DNA of 64,000 bases, taken from Streptomyces sp. DH41 (GTDB lineage: Bacteria > Actinomycetota > Actinomycetes > Streptomycetales > Streptomycetaceae). Under the pieces are notes generated by a model that was given only the letters and a program-made list of their open reading frames with translations, ran no database searches and was not told where the DNA came from. Location of the stretch: the NCBI RefSeq assembly GCF_029813785.1, contig NZ_JARVKY010000017.1, positions 62,001 through 126,000 on the forward strand. Reading direction: 5' to 3'. Position numbers and translations under genes: made by a program. Below, in pieces: positions 39,462 to 49,021 of the stretch. How positions within the stretch are numbered: position 1 is the first letter of the stretch; every line of letters begins with the position of its first letter.

Positions 39462-40958
39462 CTAGGCGGCCGCGTCGGTGACGGAGCGCCGACCGGGTGC
39501 GCGTCGGGTCGCCGGAGCCGGGCGGCGTCGACCGCGTGAGGTGGCACCACGCTTCTTGGGGCGTTCGACCACCGGCGCGGTGATCACGACCGGGATGCCG
39601 GAGGGGGCCTGGGCGCCGGTGATGCGGTGCAGAGCCTCTGCCCCGGCGCACACCTGGGTGGTCTGCGGGGCGATACCGGCCGTTGCCATGAGACGGGTCA
39701 TGGCACGGCGCTGGTTCGGTGTGACCAGGGTGACGACGCTGCCGGACTCGCCGGCGCGTGCGGTGCGGCCGCCGCGGTGGAGGTAGTCCTTGTGGTCGGT
39801 CGGGGGGTCGACGTTGACGACGAGGTCGAGGCTGTCGACGTGGATGCCGCGTGCCGCGACGTTGGTCGCCACCAGCACGGTGACGTGCCCGCTCTTGAAC
39901 TGCGTCAACGTACGGGTGCGCTGCGGCTGCGACTTGCCCCCGTGCAGGGCGGCGGCCCGTACCCCGCTGTTCAGCAGGTGCTCGGTGAGGCGGTCGACGG
40001 CGTGCTTGGTGTCCAGGAACATGAGCACCCGGCCGTCACGTGCGGCGATCTCGGTGGTCGCCGCGTGCTTGTCGGCGCCGTGCACGTGCAGCACGTGGTG
40101 CTCCATCGTCGTGACCGCGCCGGCCGACGGATCGACGGAGTGGACGACGGGGTCGCTCAGGTAGCGGCGCACCAGCAGATCGACGTTGCGGTCGAGAGTG
40201 GCGGAGAACAGCATGCGCTGGCCGTCGGGACGCACCTGGTCCAGCAACTCGGTGACCTGCGGCATGAAGCCCATGTCGGCCATCTGGTCCGCTTCGTCGA
40301 GGACGGTGACGCGGACCCGGTCCAGCCGGCAGTCGCCGCGTTCGATGAGGTCCTTGAGGCGCCCGGGGGTGGCGACGACGACCTCGACGCCACCGCGCAG
40401 CGCGCTCGCCTGCCTGCCGATCGGCATCCCGCCCACGACCGTGGCCAGGCGCAGCCTCACCGACCGGGCGTACGGGGTGAGCGCGTCGGTGACCTGCTGC
40501 GCCAGTTCACGCGTCGGTACGAGGACCAGCCCCAGCGGCTGCCGGGGCTCGGCCCGCTGCCCAGCGGTACGGGCCAGCAGGGCCAGCCCGAAGGCCAGGG
40601 TCTTGCCGGAACCGGTGCGGCCCCGGCCGAGGACGTCACGGCCCGCGAGGGAGTTCGGCAGGGTCGCGGCCTGGATCGGGAAGGGCACGGCAACGCCCTG
40701 CGAGCCGAGCGCGGCCAGCAGCTCCGCGGGCATGGCGAGTTCGGCGAAGCCCGCCGCGGCGGGCAGCGCGGGGGTGACCGTCTCCGGGAGCGCGAACTCG
40801 CCCTGCACCACGGCGGGGCGGCGGGCGCGTCCGTTGGCGCGGAACGGCCCGCCGGAGCGGCTCGGGGCCGGGGAAGCGAATCGGTTGCCGTCCTTCCCGG
40901 GGGCGCCGCCGTTCCGAGTACGGGCGAAGCGGTCGTTCGTGCGTGTGCGGGTGTTCAT
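39462..40958 (-). CDS. DEAD-box RNA helicase (cold-shock type)
   Basis: 498 residues from ATG 40958 behind AAGGAAGG. A basic, Gly/Arg/Asn-rich N-terminal tail (about 65 residues) precedes the complete motif set: Q motif FPIQAATLP, I GRTGSGKT, Ia PTRELAQQV, Ib TPGRL, II DEAD, III SAT, IV VLMFLDTKHAV, V VATNVAARGIHVD, VI HRGGRTARAG. A basic Arg/Pro/Ala C-terminal tail follows. It unwinds structured mRNA or ribosomal RNA, needed at low temperature. Position downstream of a cold-shock protein gene on the same strand, beyond a terminator hairpin, supports induction by read-through. Confidence 0.94.
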   Translation of the reverse strand: MNTRTRTNDRFARTRNGGAPGKDGNRFASPAPSRSGGPFRANGRARRPAVVQGEFALPETVTPALPAAAGFAELAMPAELLAALGSQGVAVPFPIQAATLPNSLAGRDVLGRGRTGSGKTLAFGLALLARTAGQRAEPRQPLGLVLVPTRELAQQVTDALTPYARSVRLRLATVVGGMPIGRQASALRGGVEVVVATPGRLKDLIERGDCRLDRVRVTVLDEADQMADMGFMPQVTELLDQVRPDGQRMLFSATLDRNVDLLVRRYLSDPVVHSVDPSAGAVTTMEHHVLHVHGADKHAATTEIAARDGRVLMFLDTKHAVDRLTEHLLNSGVRAAALHGGKSQPQRTRTLTQFKSGHVTVLVATNVAARGIHVDSLDLVVNVDPPTDHKDYLHRGGRTARAGESGSVVTLVTPNQRRAMTRLMATAGIAPQTTQVCAGAEALHRITGAQAPSGIPVVITAPVVERPKKRGATSRGRRRPAPATRRAPGRRSVTDAAA

Positions 40959-41116
40959 ACGGAACCTTCCTTGGTGCGGCACACATCAAGGAATTCCCGC
41001 AGCGGAGAGCACGGAGAATTGCAAGAATAGGCCGAATGGAGCGGGAACCCGCGTATGTGAATCCGCGTATTCCGCGCAGTTGTCCCGCAGGCGAGTCCCA
41101 CTGCGGAAAATGCATA

Positions 41117-41156
41117 CAGCTGGGGCCCGCACCCCGAAGGATGCGGGCCCCAGCTG
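41117..41156 (-). terminator. Terminator/attenuator hairpin between csp and the helicase gene
   Basis: Perfect 15-bp stem: CAGCTGGGGCCCGCA (41117-41131) and 41142-41156, with a 10-nt loop. It lies 29 bp after the csp stop and about 160 nt before the helicase start, so it would let abundant csp mRNA end while some transcription continues. Confidence 0.82.
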
Positions 41157-41185
41157 CGAAGTGTGCGCCCGAGGGCGCACCGGCG

Positions 41186-41389
41186 TCAGGCGAGAACGAT
41201 GTTCTCGGCCGTCGGGCCCTTCTGGCCCTGGGCGATGTCGAAGTTCACCTTCTGGCCTTCGAGCAGCTCGCGGAAGCCCTGTGCGGCGATGTTCGAGTAG
41301 TGGGCGAACACATCGGCGCCGCCACCGTCCTGCTCGATGAAGCCGAATCCCTTTTCCGCGTTGAACCACTTCACGGTGCCAGTAGCCAT
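41186..41389 (-). CDS. Cold-shock protein (CspA family)
   Basis: 67 residues from ATG 41389, 7 nt after AAGGAGAAAAG. Single OB-fold cold-shock domain with RNP1 KGFGFIEQD and RNP2 VFAHYSNI, typical length. It binds single-stranded nucleic acid and melts mRNA structure. The 5' leader of about 160 nt is A+T-richer than the surroundings, like the thermosensing leaders of cspA genes. A strong hairpin follows the stop, then the DEAD-box helicase. Confidence 0.96.
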   Translation of the reverse strand: MATGTVKWFNAEKGFGFIEQDGGGADVFAHYSNIAAQGFRELLEGQKVNFDIAQGQKGPTAENIVLA

Positions 41390-41875
41390 GTCTTTTCTCC
41401 TTCGGGGTGCGTCGGCGTCCGCACTGTGCGGACGCCGTGTCGCCGTGATGATCACCCCGCCCGGAAAAAGACCGGTACTCAAAAGCGCTTCCGGCGGCAC
41501 AGAAGCCGACCGGGAAGAGCTTGAAATTCGGGAACCACAACTGCAACTGAGATCGACAGTAGCACGTTGCGGTGATCCGTGTGCGATAAACAATTCCACT
41601 CTGTTCGTTGGTGCAGGGAAACTGTCCGCATGTTCCGTAAAACCCTCGTCTCGCGGGTGCAGATAAAAAGGGTTCGTGCTCTCGCCTGTTGTCTTCCGTG
41701 GCCGTGGGCGTGGCCGTGGCCGGTCAGGTACCGCGAGCCTGGCGGTCGGAGGGAGGTGAGGGGTGGATCATGTGGCCGCATGCGTTAGCGTGGCGGGCGT
41801 TGGTCGCGAGCCTCGTGCTGGTTCGTGCTGGTTTCAGAGGCGCGTAGGGGTAAACGTGCAGGTCAGAGTGGCTTC
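41390..41875. other. Divergent regulatory region between csp and sbcD
   Basis: 486 nt. On the minus strand a -10-like TACTGT (plus 41556-41561) would start transcription near 41549 and give csp a leader of about 160 nt. The rest (41600-41875) has no gene with convincing codon use; a purine-rich stretch with GTAGGGGTAAACG near 41845-41856 could be the sbcD promoter. Local G+C is lower than average. Confidence 0.5.
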
Positions 41876-43039
41876 ATGAAAATCTTGCACACCTCCGACT
41901 GGCATCTCGGCCGAGCGTTCCACCGGGTGAATATGCTCGAAGCTCAGGCCGGGTTCATCGGTCACCTCGTCGATACCGTGCGTGATCACGGCGTCGACGC
42001 CGTGGTCGTGTCAGGAGACGTGTACGACCGGGCCGTGCCGCCACTGGCCGCCGTCGAGCTGTTCGACGACGCCCTGCACCGCCTCGCCGACCTCGGTGTG
42101 CCCACGGTGATGATCTCCGGCAACCACGACTCGGCCCGCCGTCTCGGTGTCGGCGCCGGACTCATCGACCGCGCCGGCATCCACCTGCGCACCGACCCCG
42201 CGGGGTGCGGAACCCCGGTGGTGCTGGCGGACACGCACGGGGAGGTGGCCTTCTACGGGCTGCCCTATCTGGAACCCGCCCTGGTCAAGAGCGAGTTCGG
42301 GGTGGAGAAGGCGGGCCACGAGTCCGTGCTCGCCGCCGCCATGGACCGGGTCCGCGCCGACCTCGCCACACGCGCGCGGGGCACCCGTTCCGTCGTCCTC
42401 GCGCACGCCTTCGTCACCGGCGGCGAGCAGAGCGACAGCGAGCGGGACATCACCGTCGGCGGGGTCGCCGCGGTGCCCCGCGGTGTCTTCGACGGCGTCG
42501 ACTACGTGGCACTCGGGCACCTGCACGGCTGCCAGACCCTCACCGAGCGCGTCCGCTACTCGGGCTCCCCGCTGCCGTACTCCTTCTCGGAGCACCAGCA
42601 CCGCAAGAGCATGTGGCTCGTCGACCTGGACGCCGAGGGATCGGTCACCGCCGAGCGGCTCGACTGCCCGGTGCCGCGGGAGCTGGCCCGGCTGCGGGGC
42701 ACCCTGGAGGAGCTGCTCGCCGACCCGGAGCTGACCCGGCACGAGGAGGCGTGGGTCGAGGCGACCCTCACCGACCCGGTCCGCCCGGCCGACCCCATGG
42801 CCCGGCTCACCGACCGCTTCCCGCACACGCTGAGCCTCGTCTTCGATCCCGAGCGGGCCCCGGACGACCCCGCCGTGTCCTACGCCCGGCGCCTCGCCGG
42901 CCGCAGCGACCAGCAGATCGCGGAGGACTTCGTGACCCATGTGCGCGGCGCAGGACCCGACGGCCACGAACGGAGCGTGCTGCGGGACGCCTTCGACGCG
43001 GTGCGCGCGGACGACACCGCGCGGGAGGTGGCCCGGTGA
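41876..43039 (+). CDS. sbcD: SbcD nuclease subunit (Mre11 family)
   Basis: 387 residues from ATG 41876 (MKILHTSDWHLGRAFH); the upstream in-frame start adds 17 residues without a site. Calcineurin-like phosphoesterase motifs: I HTSDWHLGR, II VVSGDVYDRAVPP, III ISGNHDSARRL, IV VVLAHAFVTGG, V LGHLHGCQTL. C-terminal capping domain follows. With SbcC it forms the nuclease that cuts DNA hairpins and protein-blocked ends. The stop overlaps the sbcC start (GTGA, 43036-43039). Confidence 0.95.
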   Translation: MKILHTSDWHLGRAFHRVNMLEAQAGFIGHLVDTVRDHGVDAVVVSGDVYDRAVPPLAAVELFDDALHRLADLGVPTVMISGNHDSARRLGVGAGLIDRAGIHLRTDPAGCGTPVVLADTHGEVAFYGLPYLEPALVKSEFGVEKAGHESVLAAAMDRVRADLATRARGTRSVVLAHAFVTGGEQSDSERDITVGGVAAVPRGVFDGVDYVALGHLHGCQTLTERVRYSGSPLPYSFSEHQHRKSMWLVDLDAEGSVTAERLDCPVPRELARLRGTLEELLADPELTRHEEAWVEATLTDPVRPADPMARLTDRFPHTLSLVFDPERAPDDPAVSYARRLAGRSDQQIAEDFVTHVRGAGPDGHERSVLRDAFDAVRADDTAREVAR

Positions 43040-46026
43040 GGCTGCACCGCCTGGACGTCACCGCCTTCGGCCCCTTCGGCGGCACGCAGAGCGTCGACTT
43101 CGACGAGCTGTCGGCCGCCGGACTCTTCCTGCTGCACGGACCCACCGGCGCCGGCAAGACCTCCGTCCTCGACGCCGTGTGCTACGCGCTCTACGGCTCG
43201 GTGCCCGGCGCCCGCCAGAGCGGCCAGGGCATGACCCTGCGCAGCGACCACGCCGTCGCCGCGCGCACCGAGGTGCGCCTCGAACTCACCGTCGCCGGAC
43301 GCCGCCTGGAGGTCACCCGGCAGCCGCCCTGGGAGCGCCCGAAACTGCGCGGCAGGGGTACGACCGTCGACAAGGCCCAGACCTGGCTGCGCGAGTACGA
43401 CGCGAGCGCCGGAACCTGGAAGGACCTCAGCCGTTCCCACCAGGAGATCGGCGAGGAGATCACGCAACTGCTCGGCATGAGCCGCGAGCAGTTCTGCCAG
43501 GTCGTGCTGCTGCCCCAGGGCGACTTCGCGCGCTTCCTGCGCGCCGACGCGGAGGCGCGCGGCAAGCTGCTCGGCCGGCTCTTCGACACCCGGCGCTTCG
43601 CCGAGGTCGAGAAGCGCCTCGCCGAGCGGCGCCGCGCGACCGAGGCCCGGGTGCGCGAGGGGGACGCCGCGCTGCTGGCCGACGCCCACCGGATGCAGCA
43701 GGCCGCCGGTGACGCCATGGAACTGCCCGAGCTGGCGCCCGGCGAGCCGGGACTGGCCGAGGCCGTCCTCGGCGCCGCCGCCGTCGCGCGCACCACCGCC
43801 CGGGAACTGCTGGCCGTCGCCGAATGCAGGCTCACGGCCACCGAGTCCGCCCAGGCCGCGGCCGAACGCGACCTCGCCGACACACGCGAACTGGACCGGC
43901 TGCAGCGCCGGTTCACGCAGGCGCGGGAGCGGGCCGACCGGCTGGCCGAGCGGGCCGGCGCCCACCATGCCGCGCAGCAGCGCATGGAGCGCGCCCGCAA
44001 GGCCGAAGCGGTCGCGCCCGCACTGGAGTTGCGGGACGCCGCCGATGCCGAACACCGGCGGGCCGCAGCCTCGGAGGCACACGCGCGCGCCGCCCTGCCG
44101 CAGGCCCTCGCGGACGCCGGCGCGACGGGGCTGGCCGCCGCCGCGCGCCGGGCCGCCGAGGAACTGGGCGGCCTGGAGTCGGCCCGGCGGGCCGAACAGC
44201 GCCTCGCCGAACTGGTCGAGGAGCGGGCCCGACTGGACCGCCAGGAACGCGCCGACGAGGACGTCCTGCACGAGGCGGAGAGCTGGCTCGCCGACTGGGA
44301 GACCACGCGCTCCCAGTCGCAGGCCGGCGTCGACTCCGCGCAGGAGGCCGCGACCCACGCCGAGCAGCTCACCGTGCAGCGCGACCCGGCTCAGCGCCGG
44401 CTGAACGCGGCCCGGCAACGGGACCGGCTGACCGGTGACACGGCTGAATCCCAGCGGCACGTCCTCGCTGCGGCCGAACGCGCCGTCGAGGCCCGTGCCC
44501 ACTGGCTCGACCTCAAGGAGCAGCGGCTGAACGGCATCGCGGCCGAACTCGCCGCTGGGCTCATCGACGGCGCACCGTGCGCCGTGTGCGGCGCCACCGA
44601 ACACCCCGCCCCCGCGCGCAGGAACGCCGGTCACGTCGACCGCGAGGCGGAGGAGCGCGCCCTCGTCGCCTACCAGGACGCCGACGAGCGGCGCGCCCAG
44701 GCCGAACGGCGCCTGGGCACCGTACGGGAGGCACTCGCCGCCGCCACCGCGGAGGCGGGCGACGCGCCCACCGCCCGGCTGGCCGAGGAGGCCGAGGAGC
44801 TGGAGCGGCGGTACGCGCGGGCGCGGGCGAGCGCCTCCGGGCTGCACGCCGCGCAGGAAGAGCTGCGCCGGGCGGAGCGCGAGCGGGAGCAGCGGATCGC
44901 CGCCCAGCAGCAGGCCGCCGTCCGGGCCGCGTCCCGGGTCGGCAACCGGGAGCGACTGGAGAGTGAACGGACCGCGCTGGAAGAGGAGTTGACCCGGGCC
45001 CGTGGCACCGCCGACAGTGTGGCGGCGCGGGCCGCCCAGCTGGAGCGCCGGGCCGCGCTGCTCACCGAGGCCGCCGACACCGCCCGCGTCGCCGAGGACA
45101 CGGCCCAGCGGCTCAAGGACGCCGACGCCCGCCTCGCCGACGCCGCCTTCCGCGCCGGCTTCGACACCCCGCGGGACGCCGCCGCCGCACTGCTCGACGA
45201 CGCCGCCCACCGCGAGCTGCAACGCCGGCTCGACGCCTGGGACGCGGAGGAGGCCGCGGTACGCGCGGTCCTCACCGAGGCCGACACCGCCGCCGCGGCC
45301 CAGCGGCCACCCGCCGGCCTCGGCGCGGCGGAGGACACCGCCGCCGCCGCGGGCCGACGGCTGCGCGAGGCCTCCTCGGTACGCGACGCCGCCGCCCGGC
45401 GCTGCGCCGAGCTGGACCGGCTGTCCGCGCACGCCACCACCTCCGTGCGCCGGCTCGCCCCGCTGCGCGAGGAGCACGGCCGCGTCGCCCGCCTGGCCTC
45501 CCTCGCCTCGGGCACCTCCGCGGACAACGAACGCCGGATGCGCCTGGAGTCGTACGTGCTGGCGGCCCGCCTGGAGCAGGTGGCCGCCGCGGCGACCGCG
45601 CGCCTCGAGCGCATGTCCTCCGGCCGCTACACCCTCGTCCACTCCGACGACCGCACCGGGCGCGGCCGCAGCGGTCTCGGCCTGCACGTCGTCGACGCCT
45701 GGACCGGCCGCGAGCGCGACACGGCCACGCTCTCCGGGGGCGAGACGTTCTTCGCCTCGCTCGCCCTCGCGCTCGGCCTGGCCGACGTCGTCACGGACGA
45801 GGCCGGCGGCGTCCGCCTGGACACCCTCTTCATCGACGAGGGTTTCGGCAGCCTCGACGACCAGACCCTCGACGAGGTCCTCGACGTTCTCGACTCCCTG
45901 CGTGAACGGGACCGCAGCGTCGGCATCGTCAGCCATGTCGCCGACCTGCGGCGGCGGATACACGCCCAACTCGAGGTCGTGAAGGGGCGGACGGGGTCGG
46001 TACTGCGGCAGCGGGGCGCCGGCTGA
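43036..46026 (+). CDS. sbcC: SbcC ATPase subunit (Rad50 family)
   Basis: 996 residues from GTG 43036. Walker A LLHGPTGAGKTSVLDAV near residue 35, Q-loop/early region EQFCQVVLLPQGDFARFLRADA near 155, two long antiparallel coiled-coil arms of about 300 residues each flanking the zinc hook CAVCGATEHPAP near residue 515 (CxxC), and the C-terminal lobe with signature TLSGGETFFASLALALGLAD, Walker B DTLFIDEGFGSLD and switch His in VSHVADLRRR. The ATP-dependent DNA-clamping partner of SbcD, involved in processing replication-generated hairpins, which is relevant for the G+C-rich palindromes of this genome. Confidence 0.95.
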   Translation: MRLHRLDVTAFGPFGGTQSVDFDELSAAGLFLLHGPTGAGKTSVLDAVCYALYGSVPGARQSGQGMTLRSDHAVAARTEVRLELTVAGRRLEVTRQPPWERPKLRGRGTTVDKAQTWLREYDASAGTWKDLSRSHQEIGEEITQLLGMSREQFCQVVLLPQGDFARFLRADAEARGKLLGRLFDTRRFAEVEKRLAERRRATEARVREGDAALLADAHRMQQAAGDAMELPELAPGEPGLAEAVLGAAAVARTTARELLAVAECRLTATESAQAAAERDLADTRELDRLQRRFTQARERADRLAERAGAHHAAQQRMERARKAEAVAPALELRDAADAEHRRAAASEAHARAALPQALADAGATGLAAAARRAAEELGGLESARRAEQRLAELVEERARLDRQERADEDVLHEAESWLADWETTRSQSQAGVDSAQEAATHAEQLTVQRDPAQRRLNAARQRDRLTGDTAESQRHVLAAAERAVEARAHWLDLKEQRLNGIAAELAAGLIDGAPCAVCGATEHPAPARRNAGHVDREAEERALVAYQDADERRAQAERRLGTVREALAAATAEAGDAPTARLAEEAEELERRYARARASASGLHAAQEELRRAEREREQRIAAQQQAAVRAASRVGNRERLESERTALEEELTRARGTADSVAARAAQLERRAALLTEAADTARVAEDTAQRLKDADARLADAAFRAGFDTPRDAAAALLDDAAHRELQRRLDAWDAEEAAVRAVLTEADTAAAAQRPPAGLGAAEDTAAAAGRRLREASSVRDAAARRCAELDRLSAHATTSVRRLAPLREEHGRVARLASLASGTSADNERRMRLESYVLAARLEQVAAAATARLERMSSGRYTLVHSDDRTGRGRSGLGLHVVDAWTGRERDTATLSGGETFFASLALALGLADVVTDEAGGVRLDTLFIDEGFGSLDDQTLDEVLDVLDSLRERDRSVGIVSHVADLRRRIHAQLEVVKGRTGSVLRQRGAG

Positions 46027-46042
46027 GCGCTCCCGGCGGGCC

Positions 46043-46330
46043 TCAGCGGCCCAGGGACCGGCGGGGGAGCGGCGAGGAGTGGACGACGCTGGTGGTGACC
46101 GACCCCAGTGCGCTGATGCGGCCCGACACCTCCTCCAGGTGCCGCACGTCACCGACGTCACCAACGCCTCCCGCATCGAACGGGCCGCGACCTTGATGCC
46201 GCACGGGCGAGTCTCGCCTTCCACACCGACGTCTCCGACGTAGCCACCGCGCTCGCGGCCCCGGCGCCGCACGCGACCGCACCGACCAGGTGCGGGTCGC
46301 CCCGGACCGCTGACCTCCCGGACGGCGGGG
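46043..46330 (-). pseudogene. Decayed Lrp/AsnC-like regulator fragment
   Basis: No intact gene lies here. On the minus strand two frames hold protein-like pieces: GDPHLVGAVACGAG (codons around 46295-46254) and, in another frame, DVRHLEEVSGRISALGSVTTSVVHSSPLPRRSLGR ending at TGA 46043-46045. Both resemble parts of the ligand-binding domain of Streptomyces Lrp/AsnC proteins, separated by at least one frameshift. No HTH remains visible. It is divergent from the SDR at 46378, as an original regulator would be. The family identification is tentative. Confidence 0.4.
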
Positions 46331-46377
46331 CGATATCCGCATGCGTGGTGGCGGCGGACCGCCCATCATGGTTGCCC

Positions 46378-47223
46378 ATGCCGCGACTTCCGCACCCCGC
46401 CCCCGAAGACCTGCGCCGCGACCCCCTCCCCCTGCGCGGCCGGACCGCCCTCGTCACCGGAGCCAGCCGGCGCGGCGGCATCGGCCACGCCGTGGCCCGC
46501 CGGCTCGCCGCGTACGGGGCGAGTGTCCACCTGCACCACCACGTGCCGCACGACGCCGCCATGCCCTGGGGCGCCGACCGTACGGAGGACGTGGTCGCCT
46601 CCGTACGCGCGGCGCTCGGCGACCCGGACGCCACCGTGCTGGCCGGCCCCGGCGACCTGGCCGACCCCGCCGCCCCCGGCGAACTCCTCGCCACCGCCGC
46701 CGAGGCGCTCGGCGGACGGCTGGACATCCTGGTCGCCAACCACGCCCTCAGCGGCTTCGACGGCACCCTCGACACGATCGACGCCGCCATGCTCGACGCG
46801 CACTGGCAGGTCGACACCCGCTCGGTACTGCTGCTCGTCCAGGCCTACGCCCGGCACCGCGCCGCGCTGCCGCCCCGCACACCCGGCGGACGCGTGGTGA
46901 TGATGACCTCCGGCCAGGACCTCGCGGGCGGCATGCCCGGCGAGATCGCCTACGCGCTGCAGAAGGGCGCGCTCGCCTCCATCACCCGCTCCCTGTCGAC
47001 GACCCTCGCCGAGCACGCCGTCACCGTCAACGCGGTCAACCCCGGGCCCGTGGACACCGACTACATGACCGGCGAGGACTACGAGGCCGTCGCCGCGCTC
47101 TTCCCCGCCGGGCGGTGGGGCATGCCCGACGACCCGGCCCGCCTCATCGCGTGGCTCGCCACGGACGAGGCGGAATGGGTGACCGGTCAGGTCGTCGACT
47201 CGGAGGGCGGTTTCAGGCGGTGA
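46378..47223 (+). CDS. Short-chain dehydrogenase/reductase
   Basis: 281 residues from ATG 46378 (MPRLPHPAPEDLRRDPLPLRG). TGASRRGGIGHAVARRL near residue 27, the longer Gly-rich loop seen in 3-oxoacyl-reductase-like SDRs of this subgroup; VANHALSGF replaces NNAG; MMTSGQD carries the catalytic Ser; YALQK gives Tyr and Lys; NAVNPGPVDTDYMTGEDYE follows. The C-terminus WVTGQVVDSEGGFRR is typical. Its probable former regulator is decayed at 46043-46330. A CATCAT box 8 nt before the ATG suggests a leaderless transcript. Confidence 0.83.
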   Translation: MPRLPHPAPEDLRRDPLPLRGRTALVTGASRRGGIGHAVARRLAAYGASVHLHHHVPHDAAMPWGADRTEDVVASVRAALGDPDATVLAGPGDLADPAAPGELLATAAEALGGRLDILVANHALSGFDGTLDTIDAAMLDAHWQVDTRSVLLLVQAYARHRAALPPRTPGGRVVMMTSGQDLAGGMPGEIAYALQKGALASITRSLSTTLAEHAVTVNAVNPGPVDTDYMTGEDYEAVAALFPAGRWGMPDDPARLIAWLATDEAEWVTGQVVDSEGGFRR

Positions 47224-47254
47224 CGCCCGGGGCGGCCGGCAGCCGGCGCCCGGT

Positions 47255-48943
47255 TCAGAGCCGCGACAGCTCGTCCACCAGGTCGTCCAGGCCCAGCGAG
47301 CCCTGGGAGAGGGCCGCCATGTGCCAGGCCTTCGGGTCGAAGGCGTCGCCGTGCCGCTTCCGGGCGTTCTCCCGGCCCAGCAGCCACGCCCGCTCACCGA
47401 GCTTGTAGCCGATCGCCTGGCCCGGGATCGTCAGGTACCGGGTCAGCTCGCTCTCCACGAAGTCCGCCGGGCGGCTGCTGTGCGCGCCGAAGAACTCCTG
47501 CGCCAGTTCGGGCGTCCAGCGCTCGCCGGGGCGGAACGGGGAGTCCGCCGGGATCTCCAGCTCCAGGTGCATGCCGATGTCGACGATGACCCGGGCGGCC
47601 CGCATCATCTGCGCGTCCAGGTAACCGAGCCGCTGCTCCGCGTCCGTCAGGAAGCCCAGCTCGTCCATCAGCCGCTCGGCGTACAGCGCCCAGCCCTCGG
47701 CGTTGGCGCTGACCATGCCGACCGAGGCCTGGTAGCGGGAGAGGTCCTCCGCCACGTGCGCCCACTGGGCGAGCTGGAGGTGATGACCGGGGACACCCTC
47801 GTGGTACCAGGTGGAGACCAGGTCGTAGACCGGGAAACGGGTGAGGCCCATCGTCGGCAGCCAGGTGCGGCCGGGGCGCGAGAAGTCCTCCGACGGGGAC
47901 GTGTAGTAGGGCGCCGCCGCGCTGCCGGGCGGGGCGATGCGCGACTCCACCTTCCGCACCCGCTCGGCGAGTTCGAAGTGGGTGCCGTCCAGTGCCTCGA
48001 TCGCCTGGTCCATCAGGCCCTGAAGCCACTCGCGGACCTCGTCGACGCCCTCGATGTGCTTGCCGTGCTCGTCCAGGTGCGCCAGCGCCACCCACGGCGT
48101 CCCGGCGCCCGGCAGGATCTTCTCCGCCTCCCGCTTCATCTCGGCGAGCAGACGGTGGTACTCGGCCCAGCCGTACGCGTACGCCTCGTCCAGGTCCAGG
48201 TCCGTGCCGTTGTAGTAGCGCGACCAGCGGGCGTAGCGCTCGCGGCCCACCGTGTCCGGGGCACCCTCGATCGCCGGTGCGTAGACGTCGCGCATCCAGT
48301 CCCGCAGCTCCACCACGGCCGCGGTCGCGCCCCGGGCCGCCTCGTCCAGCTCGGCGCGCAGCGCGTCGGGGCCGGTGGAGGCGAAGTCCTCGAACCAGCC
48401 GCGGCCCTCACCCGTGTCCGCCCACTCGCCGAGCTGCTCGACGAACGTCGCGGTCGGGCGCGGAGACGCGTACAGCTTGCGTTCCAGACCCAGGGCCAGG
48501 GACTCGCGGTAACCCGCGAACGCCGCCGGCACCGCGCGCAGCCGCTCGGCGATCCGCGCCCAGTCCTCCTGCGTCTGCGTCGGTGTGATGGTGAAGACCT
48601 CGCGCACCGAATGCGCCGCGGTGCCCATGTTGCCGACCGAGCGCAGGCCCTCCTCGGCCTCGTGCACGGCGAGTTCGGCGGTGAGGCGCTCACGCAGGAG
48701 CCGGGCGCAGCGCCGTTCCACGTCGCTGTCCCCGCCCGGCCGGCGCTCCGCCTCGTCCAGCAGGGCGAGCGTGGCCCGCGCCAGCTCCGCGAGGGCCTCC
48801 TGCCCCGCGGGCGAGAAGTCGGGCAGGCGGCCGGAACTCTCCTGCACGCCGAGGAACGTACCGGTGACCGGGTCGAGGGCGATGAGCTCGTCGACGTAGG
48901 CGTCGGCGACCTCACGGGGCAGCGGGCTCTTGGTCTCTGACAT
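47255..48943 (-). CDS. DUF885-family metallopeptidase-like protein
   Basis: 562 residues; ATG 48943 seven nt after GAGGAT. Large alpha-helical DUF885 protein, distantly related to M32 and angiotensin-converting-type peptidases. The zinc-binding motif is visible as TWYHEGVPGHHLQLAQW near residue 380 (HExxxGH-type) with a downstream Glu in NAEGWALYAERLMDELG about 40 residues later, the usual third ligand. No signal peptide, so cytoplasmic. Possibly a peptidase or carboxypeptidase; substrate unknown. It converges on the SDR with 31 bp between stops. Confidence 0.88.
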   Translation of the reverse strand: MSETKSPLPREVADAYVDELIALDPVTGTFLGVQESSGRLPDFSPAGQEALAELARATLALLDEAERRPGGDSDVERRCARLLRERLTAELAVHEAEEGLRSVGNMGTAAHSVREVFTITPTQTQEDWARIAERLRAVPAAFAGYRESLALGLERKLYASPRPTATFVEQLGEWADTGEGRGWFEDFASTGPDALRAELDEAARGATAAVVELRDWMRDVYAPAIEGAPDTVGRERYARWSRYYNGTDLDLDEAYAYGWAEYHRLLAEMKREAEKILPGAGTPWVALAHLDEHGKHIEGVDEVREWLQGLMDQAIEALDGTHFELAERVRKVESRIAPPGSAAAPYYTSPSEDFSRPGRTWLPTMGLTRFPVYDLVSTWYHEGVPGHHLQLAQWAHVAEDLSRYQASVGMVSANAEGWALYAERLMDELGFLTDAEQRLGYLDAQMMRAARVIVDIGMHLELEIPADSPFRPGERWTPELAQEFFGAHSSRPADFVESELTRYLTIPGQAIGYKLGERAWLLGRENARKRHGDAFDPKAWHMAALSQGSLGLDDLVDELSRL

Positions 48944-49021
48944 GCGGACATCCTCATACGGATTCCGGTGCCACGTCAGCCCGGTTCGCCGGGCCCGCTG
49001 CCGCGGACGGCCGGATTTCGC

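Noticed and set aside
42880..46272. A 1130-codon minus-strand frame opposite sbcC/sbcD
   Set aside because: The sense strand encodes complete SbcC/SbcD motifs; the antisense frame is only the open shadow usual in G+C-rich DNA and has no domain.
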